From: Myrmaecium sp. VS I D KN 1
Taxonomy: Eukaryota > Ascomycota > Dothideomycetes > Valsariales > Valsariaceae
Direction: 5' to 3'
Assembly: GCA_019775845.1 (NCBI GenBank)
Contig: JADQAV010000059.1
Coordinates: forward strand, 1 to 64,000
DNA length: 64,000 bases
How positions within the stretch are numbered: position 1 is the first letter of the stretch; each line of letters begins with the position of its first letter. Both the position numbers and the translations under genes were made by a program. The notes below the pieces were generated by a model. The model was not told the DNA's origin. It did no database searches and saw nothing but the letters and a program-made list of their open reading frames with translations. This document shows positions 31,514 to 43,177 of this stretch, piece after piece.

Positions 31514-32771
31514 ATGCTGTTCCGTTCGCTCGGCCTCGGCGCCACCCTGGCGCTGACGGCAAACGCCTTGTTGTTGCCTCCCAACTTCTCCGGCGCCTCC
31601 ATCCAGGACCTCCCGGAGGAATACACCAAGGACTCTCGCGATGTGATGGTCAGGCTGCCCTGTGCTGAATGCTCCATCAAGACGACGTCCGGCACCGGTG
31701 CGCCCACCGAGGAGGACAGCGCTTTAGTATGATCTCGCCACATCCGAAACCCCAGACGACTCTTGCTAACAGACGCAGGTCGTGTACTTCGACGTCGGAT
31801 CTAACCGCGACGCCCTGCACATCAACCACGTCCAGTTCTACCCTCCCTCGCCCAACACTATCCTCGACGAGCTGTACACATACACCGTCCCCTTCGAGGT
31901 CGACACTGACGAGATTCACACCTACATCGGCGACCATGACATCGCTCGCTCCCGCATCACGGGCTATACCTTCCACTTCGACTTCGCCTCCACCATCTCC
32001 GAAGCCGGCTTCGAGCTCCTCCCCATGGTCTTCAGCGTCACCTCCGTCGACGGCGTCACCGTCTCTCCCCCGGAGATGATCGTCAACCTGATCAAGGACG
32101 CCAACGGCGCCCTCGCGATCGCCTCCGTTGAGACCCGTCCTGTCAACCCGCCGCACAAGGACTCTCCCAAGGACCACCCCATCTCCGACAAGGAATGCGG
32201 TTCCATGCCCGCCCTCCTCTGCAAGTGGAAGAGCATCCTTGCCGACAAGCTGAACAGCATCAAGTCCGTCCCCAAGGTCGGCTGCCACGGCAGCATGGCC
32301 GGCCGCTTCCGGCCGTCCCACCACCCCCACCCGCCTCGCCCGGACATCGAGGAGGCCGAGGAGGGCTCCGTCCCTGACCACGTCCACCACCACGGCCATG
32401 GCGAGGGCGCCCACGCGCACGGTCCGCACCACCACCGCCACGGCAGCAAGCTCCACGCCTTCCTCCACTCCGCCACCCGCGTCTTCTTCACCGTCTTCAT
32501 CCCCGTCGTCGTCGGCGTGGCCGCGGGCATGGCGACCTACCTCGTGGGTATGCTCATCGGCTGCACCATCGCCTTCGTCATCGCCCGGATCCGGGGCGAG
32601 CACCGTGGCGGGTACGCGCTCGTGGACGCCGAGGAGCGCGGCGAGGAGGAGTGGGTCAACGAGAAGGAGGCGCTGAAGCAGCAGGAGTTTGTTGCGGAGG
32701 CTGAGGCCCCGCCTGCGTATGAGGAGAAGGAGGTTGTTATTGTTGAGGAGGAGCAGGAGAGAAGGGAGTAA
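31514..32771 (+). CDS. Secretory-pathway membrane protein with His-rich region (DUF7728-like)
   Basis: Two exons (31514-31726 and 31779-32771; donor GTATGA, branch TTGCTAAC, acceptor GCAG) encode 401 residues. An N-terminal signal peptide (about residues 1-18, ending ANALLLPP) is followed by a domain with a CAEC pair (RLPCAECSIK) and a beta-rich region. A His/Pro-rich segment then carries more than 20 His between about residues 250 and 310, followed by one transmembrane helix (VFFTVFIPVVVGVAAGMATYL and beyond) and an acidic tail of about 60 residues ending in Glu-rich sequence. The layout suggests a type I membrane protein. It resembles a conserved fungal family annotated as DUF7728; that name is from memory and should be treated as tentative. 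The His-rich segment could bind metal ions, which is inference. Confidence 0.85.
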
Positions 32772-33344
32772 GGTGTTGGGGTTGGCGGGACTGATTGCGA
32801 TGGACGTGTGTGATTTATCAGATTGACAAGGATGATGACGCACGCTGCGCGATCGGTTCGAACCCTGCCCCTCTCCCTTTCACACTCTCCCTCTGCGCCC
32901 ACCTCTTATCCATCCCAACCAACCAAATGAAAGCATCATCGCGGTGTAAGGATGGAACAATCTCCACAGCTGAACATGCTTCTTCCTTTCATCTCTCACC
33001 TTTCACATAGTGCCTCTCCTTTCCCCTCCTTTCGTCGTTTCTTTTGTCGATACTTGGACTTTCCGGGGGGTGTTTTTCCTTTCTTCCTTTATTTGTTTTT
33101 TGGGTTCCTTTCCTGTGTTATACTCCAGCCGTAGTAAGTAGTGGGCGAAAGAATGATATCAGGAGTTTTGACTTTCAATCCAGACATCCCATGTGGAGAA
33201 GTATGCATACACAGAGTTCAATTGTGACGGTCTTCATCTGCCTTCCTCTCCTGCCTTCGGGCGGGTGTGCTGTCCTTAATAAGACAGAAGAACGGCGTTT
33301 CACGTACGCACTATCAACACACCTACTGTCCAAACTCAACCAAC
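32772..33344. other. Convergent intergenic region
   Basis: About 570 bases between the 3' ends of the DUF7728-like and AT-hook genes. It is T- and C-rich from 33000 and probably holds both 3' UTRs. A perfect tRNA B-box-like string at 32854-32864 does not sit in a tRNA fold (see rejected items). Confidence 0.5.
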
Positions 33345-34793
33345 CTACCCACTCCTCCTCCTCCGTCCCCTCCCACTTGCCCCCGTCCCCGTCCCCGTCC
33401 CAGTCCCACCTCCAACTCCCACCCCAGTCCCAGTCCCAGTCCCAACCCCAGCCCCAGCCACCGGTCCACCCCTCTCCCTCACCACCCCAACATCCCCCTC
33501 AATCCTCCCCACAAACCCCACCAGCGCCTTGGCCATTCTGGACGACCACCCTCGTTCCTCTGCTTGCCCATCCCCCCTTTCCCCCGTCTCCACCTGCTCC
33601 TCCACTTCCTCCTCCGCAGAAGCAGCTAGAGCGTCAGCGTCAGCGCTAGCAGCGTCAGCGCCAGCAGGCGCAGCGGGAGCAGCAGCAGACGACGCCCCCC
33701 GCCCCTCCCGCCACGCCCTCAGCACCTGGCCCCCGACGCGCACACCCGCGGTCAGGACGCGTATGTCATCGGGCGAGAGGGTGAGCGCTGGTGCCAGGGG
33801 GAGGGGGATGCGGTAGCGGCCCGTGAGGGCGAGGTGGCCCTCGTCGGAGGCGGCGGCGACGGGATAGGAGGTGGATGTGGAGGTTGTATGCCGACGGCGG
33901 GGAGGACGAGGGAGCGTCGTCATCTCGCCCGAATCGTCAGCGGCTTCGTGGAGGTCGGTTGGCGGCGCTGGGCGTGCGGTTGTCGTGATGACGGCTGCAG
34001 TCGGGGTGGTTGTGGGGTGGGCGACTTTGCCCCCCTCCTGGTCGTCGTTGTGCTCGTGCTCGGGCGGCCGGTTCAGTTTGCGCGGTCGGCCGCGGCGGCG
34101 TGGGCGCTTGTCGGTGGGGTTTTCTTCGTCGTCTTTGGCGTCGGGGGCTTCGTTGTTGTTGGTTTTGTTTCTATGCTCCGCGGCGGACGGGAGTGGGGCG
34201 GATGCTTTGGTTTCTTTGGCTGCTGGAGTTGTATCTGAGGATGGGACAACGGGCGGTTGACGCAGCCCCTGCTGCCCCTGCCCCAGCTTCTCCAGCCCAT
34301 CAACCCTCCTCTCCAGATTCCGAACACGAGTCGTCAGGCCGCGGAGAGCAAGCGTTGTGGACGGATTCTCCGTCGGCTGGGGCTCTTTCGGAGTAGGCGT
34401 GACAGTGGTATCCGTCGCGGTGCTGTTTCCGCTCCCCGTCGACGTGATGGTCGAGGACTCGCTGGGACCTTTGTTCAGCTTGCGGGGTCGTCTGCGGGGG
34501 GCAGGGTTGTTCGGTGTGGGTTTGGAGGTGGAGATGGAGGGTGCTGGGGTGTTTTGTGCTGGATTGGGGTCAGGCGAGGGCTGAGGCTGGGCGGTGATGG
34601 GCACGCCGCCAGCGATGGAGCTGTCATCCGTGATGGTGGATGGAGGTGGTGGGGGAGGTTTAGCTGTGGGCTTGATAGACGGCGGCGTCCGGGTTGAGGA
34701 CGGGTTCGGATGGGGCGCAAGTGGTCTGCGGATTGTGGAGGCGGAGGCGGAGGCGGAAGTGGATGCGGAAGGGGACTTGGTGGAGGTGGACAT
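33345..34793 (-). CDS. AT-hook-containing low-complexity protein
   Basis: Intronless frame of 482 residues starting at the ATG at 34793. The N-terminal third is Ser/Thr/Pro-rich. Two basic motifs stand out: PRRRPRKLNKG near residue 100 and RPRRRGRPRKLNR near residue 235. The second carries the RGRP core of an AT-hook, which binds the minor groove of AT-rich DNA. A short coiled-coil-like stretch (RGLTTRVRNLERRVDGLEKLG) lies between them. The C-terminus is a Gly/Thr/Val repeat (GTGTGTG) encoded by hexamer DNA repeats. A nuclear, DNA-binding role is likely but the function is unknown. Low complexity leaves some doubt about the exact limits. Confidence 0.65.
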   Translation of the reverse strand: MSTSTKSPSASTSASASASTIRRPLAPHPNPSSTRTPPSIKPTAKPPPPPPSTITDDSSIAGGVPITAQPQPSPDPNPAQNTPAPSISTSKPTPNNPAPRRRPRKLNKGPSESSTITSTGSGNSTATDTTVTPTPKEPQPTENPSTTLALRGLTTRVRNLERRVDGLEKLGQGQQGLRQPPVVPSSDTTPAAKETKASAPLPSAAEHRNKTNNNEAPDAKDDEENPTDKRPRRRGRPRKLNRPPEHEHNDDQEGGKVAHPTTTPTAAVITTTARPAPPTDLHEAADDSGEMTTLPRPPRRRHTTSTSTSYPVAAASDEGHLALTGRYRIPLPLAPALTLSPDDIRVLTAGVRVGGQVLRAWREGRGASSAAAPAAPAGADAASADADALAASAEEEVEEQVETGERGDGQAEERGWSSRMAKALVGFVGRIEGDVGVVRERGGPVAGAGVGTGTGTGVGVGGGTGTGTGTGASGRGRRRRSG

Positions 34794-35246
34794 GATGAGG
34801 CGGTAAGTAAAACAGTAGAAATGTGAGTTCTGAGCTTGAATATGAGAGTGAGAGTCGGAGCCTCCGGTTTTCTTATTGTCCCTGTTGTTACTTCTGCATG
34901 GTGTGGTTCAGCAGACGTCATCCTGCCGCTGCCGCCGCCGCCTCCTCCTTCGTCGGCCTTGATTTTCTGGTTTGGTTTGGTGGTTGGAGGGGCGCAAGGC
35001 ACAAGGCTGAACCGTGAAACCTCAGGCAGCAACTTGTCAGTACGCCACACCGTCGTCGAAATTGACAGATGAGTTGCATTTTCAAGATGAATTCAGTGCA
35101 TTCCCTTGAAAGAAAGCAAGTCAGATTGAATCAGGCGAGCAAATCAAGGAAGGAAAGGCCATCTAAAAACGTTCCATCCCATTCGCACCCTCACTAAAAT
35201 CCCACGCATATTCAAACTGGTAAGTAGAAGGTGAATTGAGAAGGAA

Positions 35247-35350
35247 AGAATCAAGGAAGAAAAGAATCAAGGAAGAAAAGAATCAAGGAAGAAAAGCACC
35301 AGGGAAGAAAAAGATCAAGGAAGAAGAGGATCAAGGTATAACAGGATCAA
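35247..35350. repeat. Degenerate tandem repeat, about 16-base unit (GAATCAAGGAAGAAAA)
   Basis: Three near-exact units and at least three diverged ones (GCACCAGGGAAGAAAA, AGATCAAGGAAGAAGA, GGATCAAGG) follow one another. It is purine-only on the plus strand apart from ATC. It looks like a local minisatellite. Confidence 0.8.
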
Positions 35351-35469
35351 GGAGGGACCCATCCCTATCCGCGGTCCTCATCCAGAAAAAGACTAAAGAA
35401 AAAGAGGAGAGAGAAATACAAGCGGCTTGATCTGTATCGCCGGCTTATTGACATGGCATAACGGTAGTG

Positions 35470-35670
35470 CAGGGGGTGCCGGATGGTGAAGTGGATTGCT
35501 GGATGGATGGGGGAATATATGAATGACCGACGTATTGGGACCGCAGCGAGGGGTATATAGGTGAGCGATGTGCATACGTGAATGGATGGACGGAGGGATG
35601 GATGGACGTACGTGTATACACGACAGATGGAACGTAGATGGATAGACGGTGGATGGACGGGGAGGGAGGC
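35470..35670. repeat. Imperfect GGAT/GGAC tetramer-rich tract
   Basis: Repeated ATGGATGGA, GGACGGAGGG and GATGGACG strings are spread over about 200 bases, mostly around 35470-35510 and 35578-35665. It is a decayed microsatellite without coding sense. Confidence 0.65.
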
Positions 35671-36330
35671 AGGAAGAAAGCACTTAGACCGATATCAAAC
35701 CTTCATCATACGGGCCTGGATCCTGCTTTTCCTGCCTAGTGAACGGGGAAAGCAGGGGGAACGACATGGTGAGGAAGGAAAGATGGCGCACGGATAGATT
35801 TCGCCATCGCAGGGGTGCTTCAATGGTGCAGGGTAGTAGCAAGGACACCAACAACGACGATTACCGACAGAAAGAAAGGAAAGATAGTGGAACAATGATG
35901 AGAAGAAGAAGGACAGTTGAACGAGAGTGAAGAGGAAGAGGTGGATGTGTCAATCATGCTACGGCATTAGTGCTTGAAGGGGAAGAATCAGACGCTTTTA
36001 TAAAGTACAGGACTTCATTCTAGCGCCGAGCGTTGCGTTTCTGATGCTCTGCAATAGTAAAGCGGAGAATAAGAATCCCAGTGCCAACACCAGAGACGGT
36101 TATAGAAAGCGTGAGGTCCCCCAAGGTCCAACAAAAAACCCACTCGCAGTATGGAAAACCCGCCATCAAGAAAGAAAAGCCCCCATCCCAAAATTCCCAA
36201 AAGCCCAATAGCCCATCCAAAAAAACAGGCTAATCGAAGCATATTCTACGGGTCCCGCACGACGGAGGATGGAAAGGTAGAGATCATTGCACGAGACCCG
36301 CGCCGTCCGCCGCCTGTCGTAGCCACACCT

Positions 36331-36957
36331 CTATCCCCTCATCCACCACACCATCTTCGGCTTCAGCTTCCCGCGCAGCGAGCCGCCACCGCCACGAACA
36401 CCGGGGTACCAAATGATGCGTTCATCGCCGTTACGGGGACCAGGGGTGCGGGCACCGGCGCGAGGATGGGTCGGGGCAGCGGTGGAGGCAGCGACAGCGG
36501 ATGAGAACGAGGTTGCTTGCACCGTCATCTTTTGTTTCGGAGTGTTGTCGTTCGTTCTAGGAGCGGTGGTGCTGGTCTTGACTGCTGCGACCGGTGCGTC
36601 AGGGTGATCGCGAGGAGGGGTGTGCTGTGCCTCTTGCTTCTGGTGCTCTTGTTCTTCTTGCGGCTGCGCCTGCTGTGGCTGCTGCTCGCGCAGAGCAAAG
36701 TTCTGGAGGAAGCCAGTCGTGGCAGGGATCATGGTCGCGTCCGCAGCGGAGGGATGATGTGCTCCTTCGGTGGAAGCGGCTTGTTCGTGGAAGGCATTGA
36801 AGGACACGACGCGTGGTGCGGGGGAAGTGGACGCGGGTCGGTCGGTCATGGAGATGATCGCGTTGGACGCGGCGGGGGTGTTACCAGCATGGTCTGGTTG
36901 CGACATCGACAACATGGTGAGCGAGGATAACTTGTTTCGAAGTCGTTGGATGCTCAT
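36331..36957 (-). CDS. Small hypothetical protein
   Basis: From the ATG at 36957 the frame gives 208 residues; an ATG eight codons upstream (36981) is also in frame. The start SIQRLRNKLSSLTMLSMSQ is amphipathic. The middle is rich in Ala, Pro, Thr and Gln and looks disordered. The C-terminus is distinct and basic/aromatic (RIIWYPGVRGGGGSLRGKL, then KPKMVWWMRG). No family is recognised. A TATATAA element on the minus strand about 140 bases upstream (37097-37103) supports transcription. Confidence 0.45.
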   Translation of the reverse strand: MSIQRLRNKLSSLTMLSMSQPDHAGNTPAASNAIISMTDRPASTSPAPRVVSFNAFHEQAASTEGAHHPSAADATMIPATTGFLQNFALREQQPQQAQPQEEQEHQKQEAQHTPPRDHPDAPVAAVKTSTTAPRTNDNTPKQKMTVQATSFSSAVAASTAAPTHPRAGARTPGPRNGDERIIWYPGVRGGGGSLRGKLKPKMVWWMRG

Positions 36958-37096
36958 GGTGATCCTTGTCGGCGCGTGCAAAGTGAATACAGCGGAGGTG
37001 AGCTATGAACAGCGTCTGCAAAGGGTACAGAGCAAGGTAGAGAGAGGGTGAGCGGGAGAAAGAAAGTCAGGAAGCGGGCGAGAAAAGAAAAGGGAC

Positions 37097-37103
37097 TTAT
37101 ATA
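37097..37103 (-). promoter_or_regulatory. TATA box-like element for the hypothetical gene at 36957
   Basis: Read on the minus strand this is TATATAA, preceded by C and followed by GTCCC, about 140 bases upstream of the start codon. Position and match are reasonable for a core promoter. Confidence 0.4.
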
Positions 37104-38906
37104 GACGCTAGTCGCAAGACAAAGTCAGAAAGATGTGACGTTCGAAAAACAAAAGAAATGAATCGCAGGTCAATAGAACAGCGGTGAGCTAAGTGCTGCT
37201 TAATTGCACACAGAAGAGGTAGGCTAAGCAGATATCTAAAAGCCTTTCATAATTATAAGTCGGTAGAATGTCACTGTCACATGCTTGTCGCCCGCTGGGC
37301 GGGTGAAGTGGCAGCCCTTGCGCTGTGGATGGCCTATGTGCGGTGCATCGACCGCATAACGATAAGAGGTCAGTTTGCCTAGTATTATACGGAGTTCAGG
37401 GACCGTGAAGGCCAAATGGACCCAGTCCCTAGGAAGTATGTTTCGAACATACACAGTGAACTATGCTGAGGTCATGCACGAACAAATGGGTGCAAACACG
37501 CGAAGCCATACTGGCAGCGAGATAGCGACATGGGACATCTCAATCTGCTCTCTATCAACAACGCGTCGGGGGAGCAGGAAGTCTCTTAAAACGAAAAGGC
37601 GGACAAATTTGGCTGTACGAGTTCAACTGATGCGCTGTAAAGGAGCGATGAGGAACAGGGGTTTGACAGAACAGAGATTGTGAATTCCAGGAAGGACATG
37701 ATGAATGATAGACACACAACCGTCTGTCTACGTAGACTACGGGTTTTCTGGACTGACGAAGGGAAGAGCAGGACGTATATGCGGAGAGCATTGAGCGAGC
37801 GCACAGCACACTCGACAGATGGAGATCCACGACGATACGAAAGCAATGGACAGGAAACACAACTGGGCTTGAGAAAGGCAGAGAAATGGAGACAATCACA
37901 GACTGATAGTGAAAAGAAACCTATCATGGTCTGCCTGATTGTCCAAGGCGGCGGGTGATGTGCGGACGCGTCGTAGGGCTGGAGATAGTTATCCCTTCGT
38001 GAATCGCGACGGCTGTAAAAGAAGATCCGGGACAAAAAGCGGGCTTCAGATCGACCATTGTATCCCATGGGCGAGCGGATCTGCACGTCTTGTATACGTT
38101 CGCTCATCTCCAATCTGAAGTATTGAAGGACGCTGTCGGGGTTGCTGAAAGACAGCACGAGGGCTCCGGACGAAGAGTTAAGACCTGTATAGTGAGTGAG
38201 AGAAGAGAAATGCACGATGATACCACAGTGAGTATATCGCACAAGGTGGGAGTGCGTCCTATGCATCGAGAGGAGGTGATTCCACGGATCTCCAGAGGAA
38301 ACGCAGCCATCAGCGGTCCAACGTCATCGCCGAGACGCGCTGGAAGGTCGGGGAATGCAGACCGCACACCAATCTGCGATGGGCGAACCCAGGCTGATGC
38401 CTAGGCCATGCCATTGTACGATGGTGCTCTAGATCCCCTAGAAGAAGGTTGACGCTCATCGCCGTCCGGCATTCATCGCGTTCACGTACACCCACGAAAC
38501 ACGCAACGGTGGAGGGAAGTCGTGATGTTCTGGTGTTCTGGTGTTCCGGCCTGACAGGCGGACGTGTGCCTTAGCGCGTCTCGGCTACGGCGGGGCAGGC
38601 GGCCAGGCAGACAGGCAGCAATAGGTATCCCTTCCCTTTGGGAACGCGTGAAGAAAGAAGATGACGCTCGGACCATTTACCGGCCCCAACGCAACATCAG
38701 TTGAGCGGCTGGAAAGGAGACGCTCCAAACGAAACATCATTTTCGCTTGCAAACCTCGTCCTTTTTTCCTCTCTGCCATTTCCCCTGCCATTTCCATGTT
38801 AGCGCGGGTTCCCTCTGCCCGCGACAAGTTGCTTACCTTACCTGACCTCTCAAAGTAAACTTTCCCAACTCGTCCCGGAAGCACGCCCGAGATCAACGCG
38901 TCCGCC

Positions 38907-38914
38907 TATTTAAA
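38907..38914 (+). promoter_or_regulatory. TATA-like element of histone H4 (TATTTAAA)
   Basis: TATTTAAA lies about 158 bases before the H4 start codon, followed by a C-rich stretch and a CT/AC-rich leader, as in other highly expressed fungal genes. Confidence 0.55.
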
Positions 38915-39071
38915 CCGAACCGCCCCCATCTCCCTCCCGCTTTTGCTTTTCTCTCCCCTCCTACAACCAACAACCTCACCCACCACCCAGCGACCCCCGA
39001 ATACTACTACCACCAACGCGTCAACACCCATCACCCTCGACCTCTTTCATCACTTCGACACCTCTCTCATC

Positions 39072-39715
<644 letters not shown>

Positions 39716-40109
39716 GCGTCTCGCGCTTTTCGCTTCTGCCGTCCGTCATGCTGTTCCCGTAGGCTGCCGCTAGCAGTCCTTCACCGGTTCGACGATGGTC
39801 TACGTGGGATGTACGCGATACGGTGGCGTCTTGCTCCTTTTTCTCTTTTATCTTTTGCTTGGGACAACAACATGAGGGTTTTGCTTATTCCTGAGGGGAA
39901 GGCGACTGGACTGGGCTAGGCGTTTTCATCATGACACTGGGGTCAATCACCCGAGGGTGTCGGGGGGTTTCTTTTTCTTTTTCTTGAGTACTAGACTCTG
40001 AACAATCACGAAAGGCAATGGAATACAATGCTACTGATCCATGACTTGATCTTTACACACTTGTCTTAGAAAATGGATAAATGCTACCGTATCGACATAG
40101 ATCAACCCC
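39716..40109. other. Convergent 3' region of H4 and permease genes
   Basis: About 390 bases with T-rich stretches near 39835-39860 and 39970-39985, probably 3' UTR and poly(A) signals of H4, and the 3' end of the permease gene. Nothing else is seen. Confidence 0.5.
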
Positions 40110-41898
40110 TCACTCCCTCTTCCCCCTCTCCTCCACCACACCCCCCTCCACAACCCCCTCTCTCCCTTCCACCACATCCCGCCCCACAACAACACCCTCC
40201 TGCACTCCCCCACCTTGCCCAAAAACACAAAACTCCCCCCGTCCCCCTCCAAGCCACCAATGCCCCGCCGCAATCAACACCACCCCTCCCACCGCCGGCA
40301 AACAGTAATTCATGTCCTCCCCCGTCACCGGATGCGCCATCGGGAACAAAAACGTGACGCAGCAGAAGAGCAAGAACGTGGATGCGAGGAGGTGGAGCGC
40401 GATGGAAAAGAAGGGGCGGTGGATACGGAAGGGTGCGCGACGCAAGACCTCCTCCGCCTCCGCCTCCTTCCCGCGAAACCCCGGCACGCGCAGCAGCCGC
40501 AGCGTGCGCAGCAGGACGGGGACGAGGTAGGAGAGGTAGAACCCTTGGGTGGCGATGGCGACGACGGTGTCGAATCCCGCGGCGGCGGGGAGGAAGGCGA
40601 GGGAGCTGAAGGCGGCTTGGACGGCGGCGGTGGCGACGAGGGCGCGGACGGGGACGGGGACGCGGCGAGGGGCCGGGTGGACGGTGGACAGGAAGGAGGA
40701 AAAGGGCAGGCCGCGGTCGCGGGCGAAGGCCCAGATGGCGCGGGACCCCTCGGCGGCGAGGCTGTTGGCGCAGCCGAGGCCGATGAGGGCGAGGCAGGCG
40801 GTGAGGGCGGTGGCGCCGGCGGGGGACGAGGAGGAGCCGACGGAGTCGAGGAGGATTTGGACGAGGGGGGAGCCCGTGGGGGAGGCGGCGGTGGCGGCGA
40901 TGTCGGGCCCGAGGCAGAAGGCGAGGGCGACGAGGAAGGCGAAACCTGTGGCGAGGCCGACGAGGACGGAGAGCAGGATGGCGCGGGGCGCTTGCCGGCG
41001 GGGGTCGTGCAGCTCCTCGACCATGCGGGCGGGGGCGTCGTAGCAGCACATGCCGAAGGCGGCCTGGAGGATGCCGAGGAGGGCGGCGTAGCCGTTGGGG
41101 AACCCCCCGGTGAGGTTTTGGAAGTCGGCGAAGACGAAGGCGGCGCGGTTCTTGCGCGGGTTGAGCGCGAGGATGGTCACGGTGATGACGACGAAGGAGC
41201 CCAGGTTCCAGACCAGCACGAGCCGGGAGATCCGGTTGAGCAGGTGGGGCAGGTAGATGTTGCTGGCCGCGGCCAGGAGGGCGAGCAGGTAGGTGATCAG
41301 GACGTGGTGCCAGCGCTCGATCACGTAGGCTGGGTGGTTGAGCTTGGCCATCGCGAGGATGAACGACGTCGCGACCGAGTTGTTCACCGCGCCCATCGCC
41401 AGCACTCCGATCAGCAGGAACCAGCCGGTCAGGTAGGCCAGTCCGCGACGGACCGGGGCCGGCGCCAGCATGCTCACCCACGCTACCTGCCCGCTCGCCA
41501 CCGGCCAGGCCGAGCACATCTCCGCCATGCTGGCCGCGACCGCCAGCGTGGCTACGCACAGGCACAGCCAGGACCAGATCATCACCGGGGGACCGCCCGC
41601 TTGCACTCCGATGATGAGCACACCGCCCAGCGCCGTCCAGGACGTCACGATCGAGAAGGAGAACCCGACCATGCCGAGGAGGGAGAAGGTTCGCTTGAGC
41701 TCTGGAAAGGGCGGAGGAGTGTCAGCTTGAACGAGTTCAGGGGGTGGAGAAGAGGAGGGTCTGTTGTACGATGCGAAGCATACCTGGCTTATACCCCAGC
41801 TGCTCCACGGTAGCATCTTCATTGTCAGCGGTCGAGGAGAGGCTTTCGTCCGCCTGTTTCGTTGGTTCCGCGAACGTCGTCGCTTCGGGGGAGGCCAT
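40110..41898 (-). CDS. Amino acid/choline permease, APC superfamily
   Basis: Two exons (41898-41784 and 41701-40110; donor GTATGC, acceptor CCAG) encode 568 residues. The first exon gives a hydrophilic acidic N-terminus. The join reads YKPELKRTFSLLGMVGFSFS, the typical entry to helix 1 of the fungal GABA/choline permease family (UGA4, HNM1, BAT1-type). About 12 hydrophobic spans follow, with the family's GSRAIWAFARDRGLPFS segment near helix 8 and a MVEELHDPRRQAPRAI loop. It should import a small amine or amino acid across the plasma membrane; the substrate cannot be chosen by eye. The last 60 residues are a Gly/Val/Glu-rich tail of unusual composition. Confidence 0.9.
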
Positions 41899-43177
41899 GG
41901 TTGATGAATGAAAACACCAGACCAGGAACAAGATCGGAGAAAGAAGAGACAGAGGCGACGAAGTGAATAGCCTCGAGCTCCGCTGACAGCGAGCGCAGTA
42001 GGTGAGGACGAAGGACACGGGAAAGATACGAGCAAAGACAGAAACTCAGTGAGCGAGCATTGGAGAGCAGGAACAGGATGAAGGAGATCATATGAAGGAG
42101 GAGATGAGAGTTATCAAAGACCTTTGCCCCTCCCCCTCATCCCCCACGGATCACCGTCAGCCAACCAGCGCGGCCATCCCCGGCGAACGAACAGGCAGAG
42201 AAGTGAATAAGTGAGTTGAAGTGGGGCCAGGATGGAAACCCCTCCCACCGGGCCGCAAAAGGACGATATACACACATACAACGGGCGTGTAGGATACACA
42301 TACCCAAAGCAGTTGGCCAAGCAAAACAGAAGAGCAAAAGAAAAGGGAAGTTGACATGGGGAAACGGCGAAGATACTGTAGAGAACAGAAGAGAAATGAT
42401 AGATCGACGACGCGACCCCCAGCGACCTGTCGTTGCGGGAATAGCCTTATCGACGCGACCACACCCCCGGTCTCGTTGTATCGGATGCAGCTCCTAGGGA
42501 GTGATTAGTGGTGTTTGTGGTGAGTAAGAAGAAACGCAAATGCAAAGTGAATTCGAGGGTTATCTCATACCCGCCGAAGTGGCGGTCTTTTGCCCTGCTT
42601 GCCCAGGTGTTCGTCCTGCGGAGACGTGCAGTTGACGAAGATGGAGATGGAGGTGGCCAGCGGGGGTGAGTGGGGCGAGGTGGGGAAATGGATGGAGAAG
42701 ATATTGAGAAGATATTGAGGCCTGAGGCACAGGAGTATATGCCTGAGGCAGGCAACACATGTCTATCATTCTCTTCATGTTGTCTGTACAGTTTGTTGGC
42801 GAGGCGGACGGTTGGCGTCTTGCTTGTTTTTGAAACTATCTCGGATTGCTATCTCTCTCTGTTAAGGCGTGCAGGACGCCAGTGCTAACCATCGGCTATG
42901 CCAGGAGACTGTATGAGGAAGCGCGTGGATATTGCACCGCACAGGAATGCCTATATGAGCTGAGTGCATCTCTGCAAGTGATCAGGGAAACCAGAAAGAG
43001 GAAACACTGAAAAGAGGAATAAAGCTAAGACAGAAAAGTGCAACATTGCAACAGAGAGACCATAGAAAGATGATTCAGTTCCAGTGCCTAGAATCGAACA
43101 ACTCCCACTTTCCCCCACCATCTTTCAACGCCGTAATATGAGCCCCCGCAAGCAAGCCGCCTTCGCTCCCATACACT
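41899..43177. other. Intergenic region between permease and DBP9
   Basis: About 1.3 kb between two minus-strand genes, with the permease promoter near 41900-42300 and the DBP9 3' UTR near 43000-43177. No gene or clear repeat is seen. Confidence 0.5.

Larger units (their letters stand above)
34794..36330. other. Repeat-rich intergenic region
   Basis: About 1.5 kb. It includes the AT-hook gene promoter (34800-35050), a purine-rich 16-base tandem repeat (35247-35350), and GGAT/GGAC-rich sequence at 35470-35670. I see no supported gene. Confidence 0.55.
36958..39071. other. Intergenic region upstream of histone H4
   Basis: About 2.1 kb between two divergent starts. Frames up to 226 codons (37586-38266, minus) show no motif and look like chance. 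The right end carries the H4 core promoter and a C/T-rich leader. Confidence 0.5.

Noticed and set aside
31677-32843. 388-codon minus-strand frame opposite the DUF7728-like gene
   Set aside because: Antisense to a gene with a signal peptide, intron and membrane helix; no motif of its own.
32854-32864. GGTTCGAACCC, a perfect tRNA B-box-like string
   Set aside because: The flanking bases do not form a T-stem (only two of five pairs) and no A box or acceptor stem is found at the right distance.
35247-35350. Tandem repeats considered as a CRISPR-like array
   Set aside because: Units are contiguous with no unique spacers, the unit is purine-rich and short, and the organism is eukaryotic.
37586-38266. 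226-codon minus-strand frame upstream of histone H4
   Set aside because: No motif, no plausible splice structure, Ser/Arg/Leu-rich mixture typical of random open sequence.
40102-41565. 487-codon minus-strand frame overlapping the permease in another frame
   Set aside because: Arg/Pro-rich shadow of the permease frame.
40215-41813. 532-codon plus-strand frame opposite the permease
   Set aside because: Same cause: antisense to a real 12-span permease, with Gly/Glu/Asp-rich low-complexity translation and no motifs.
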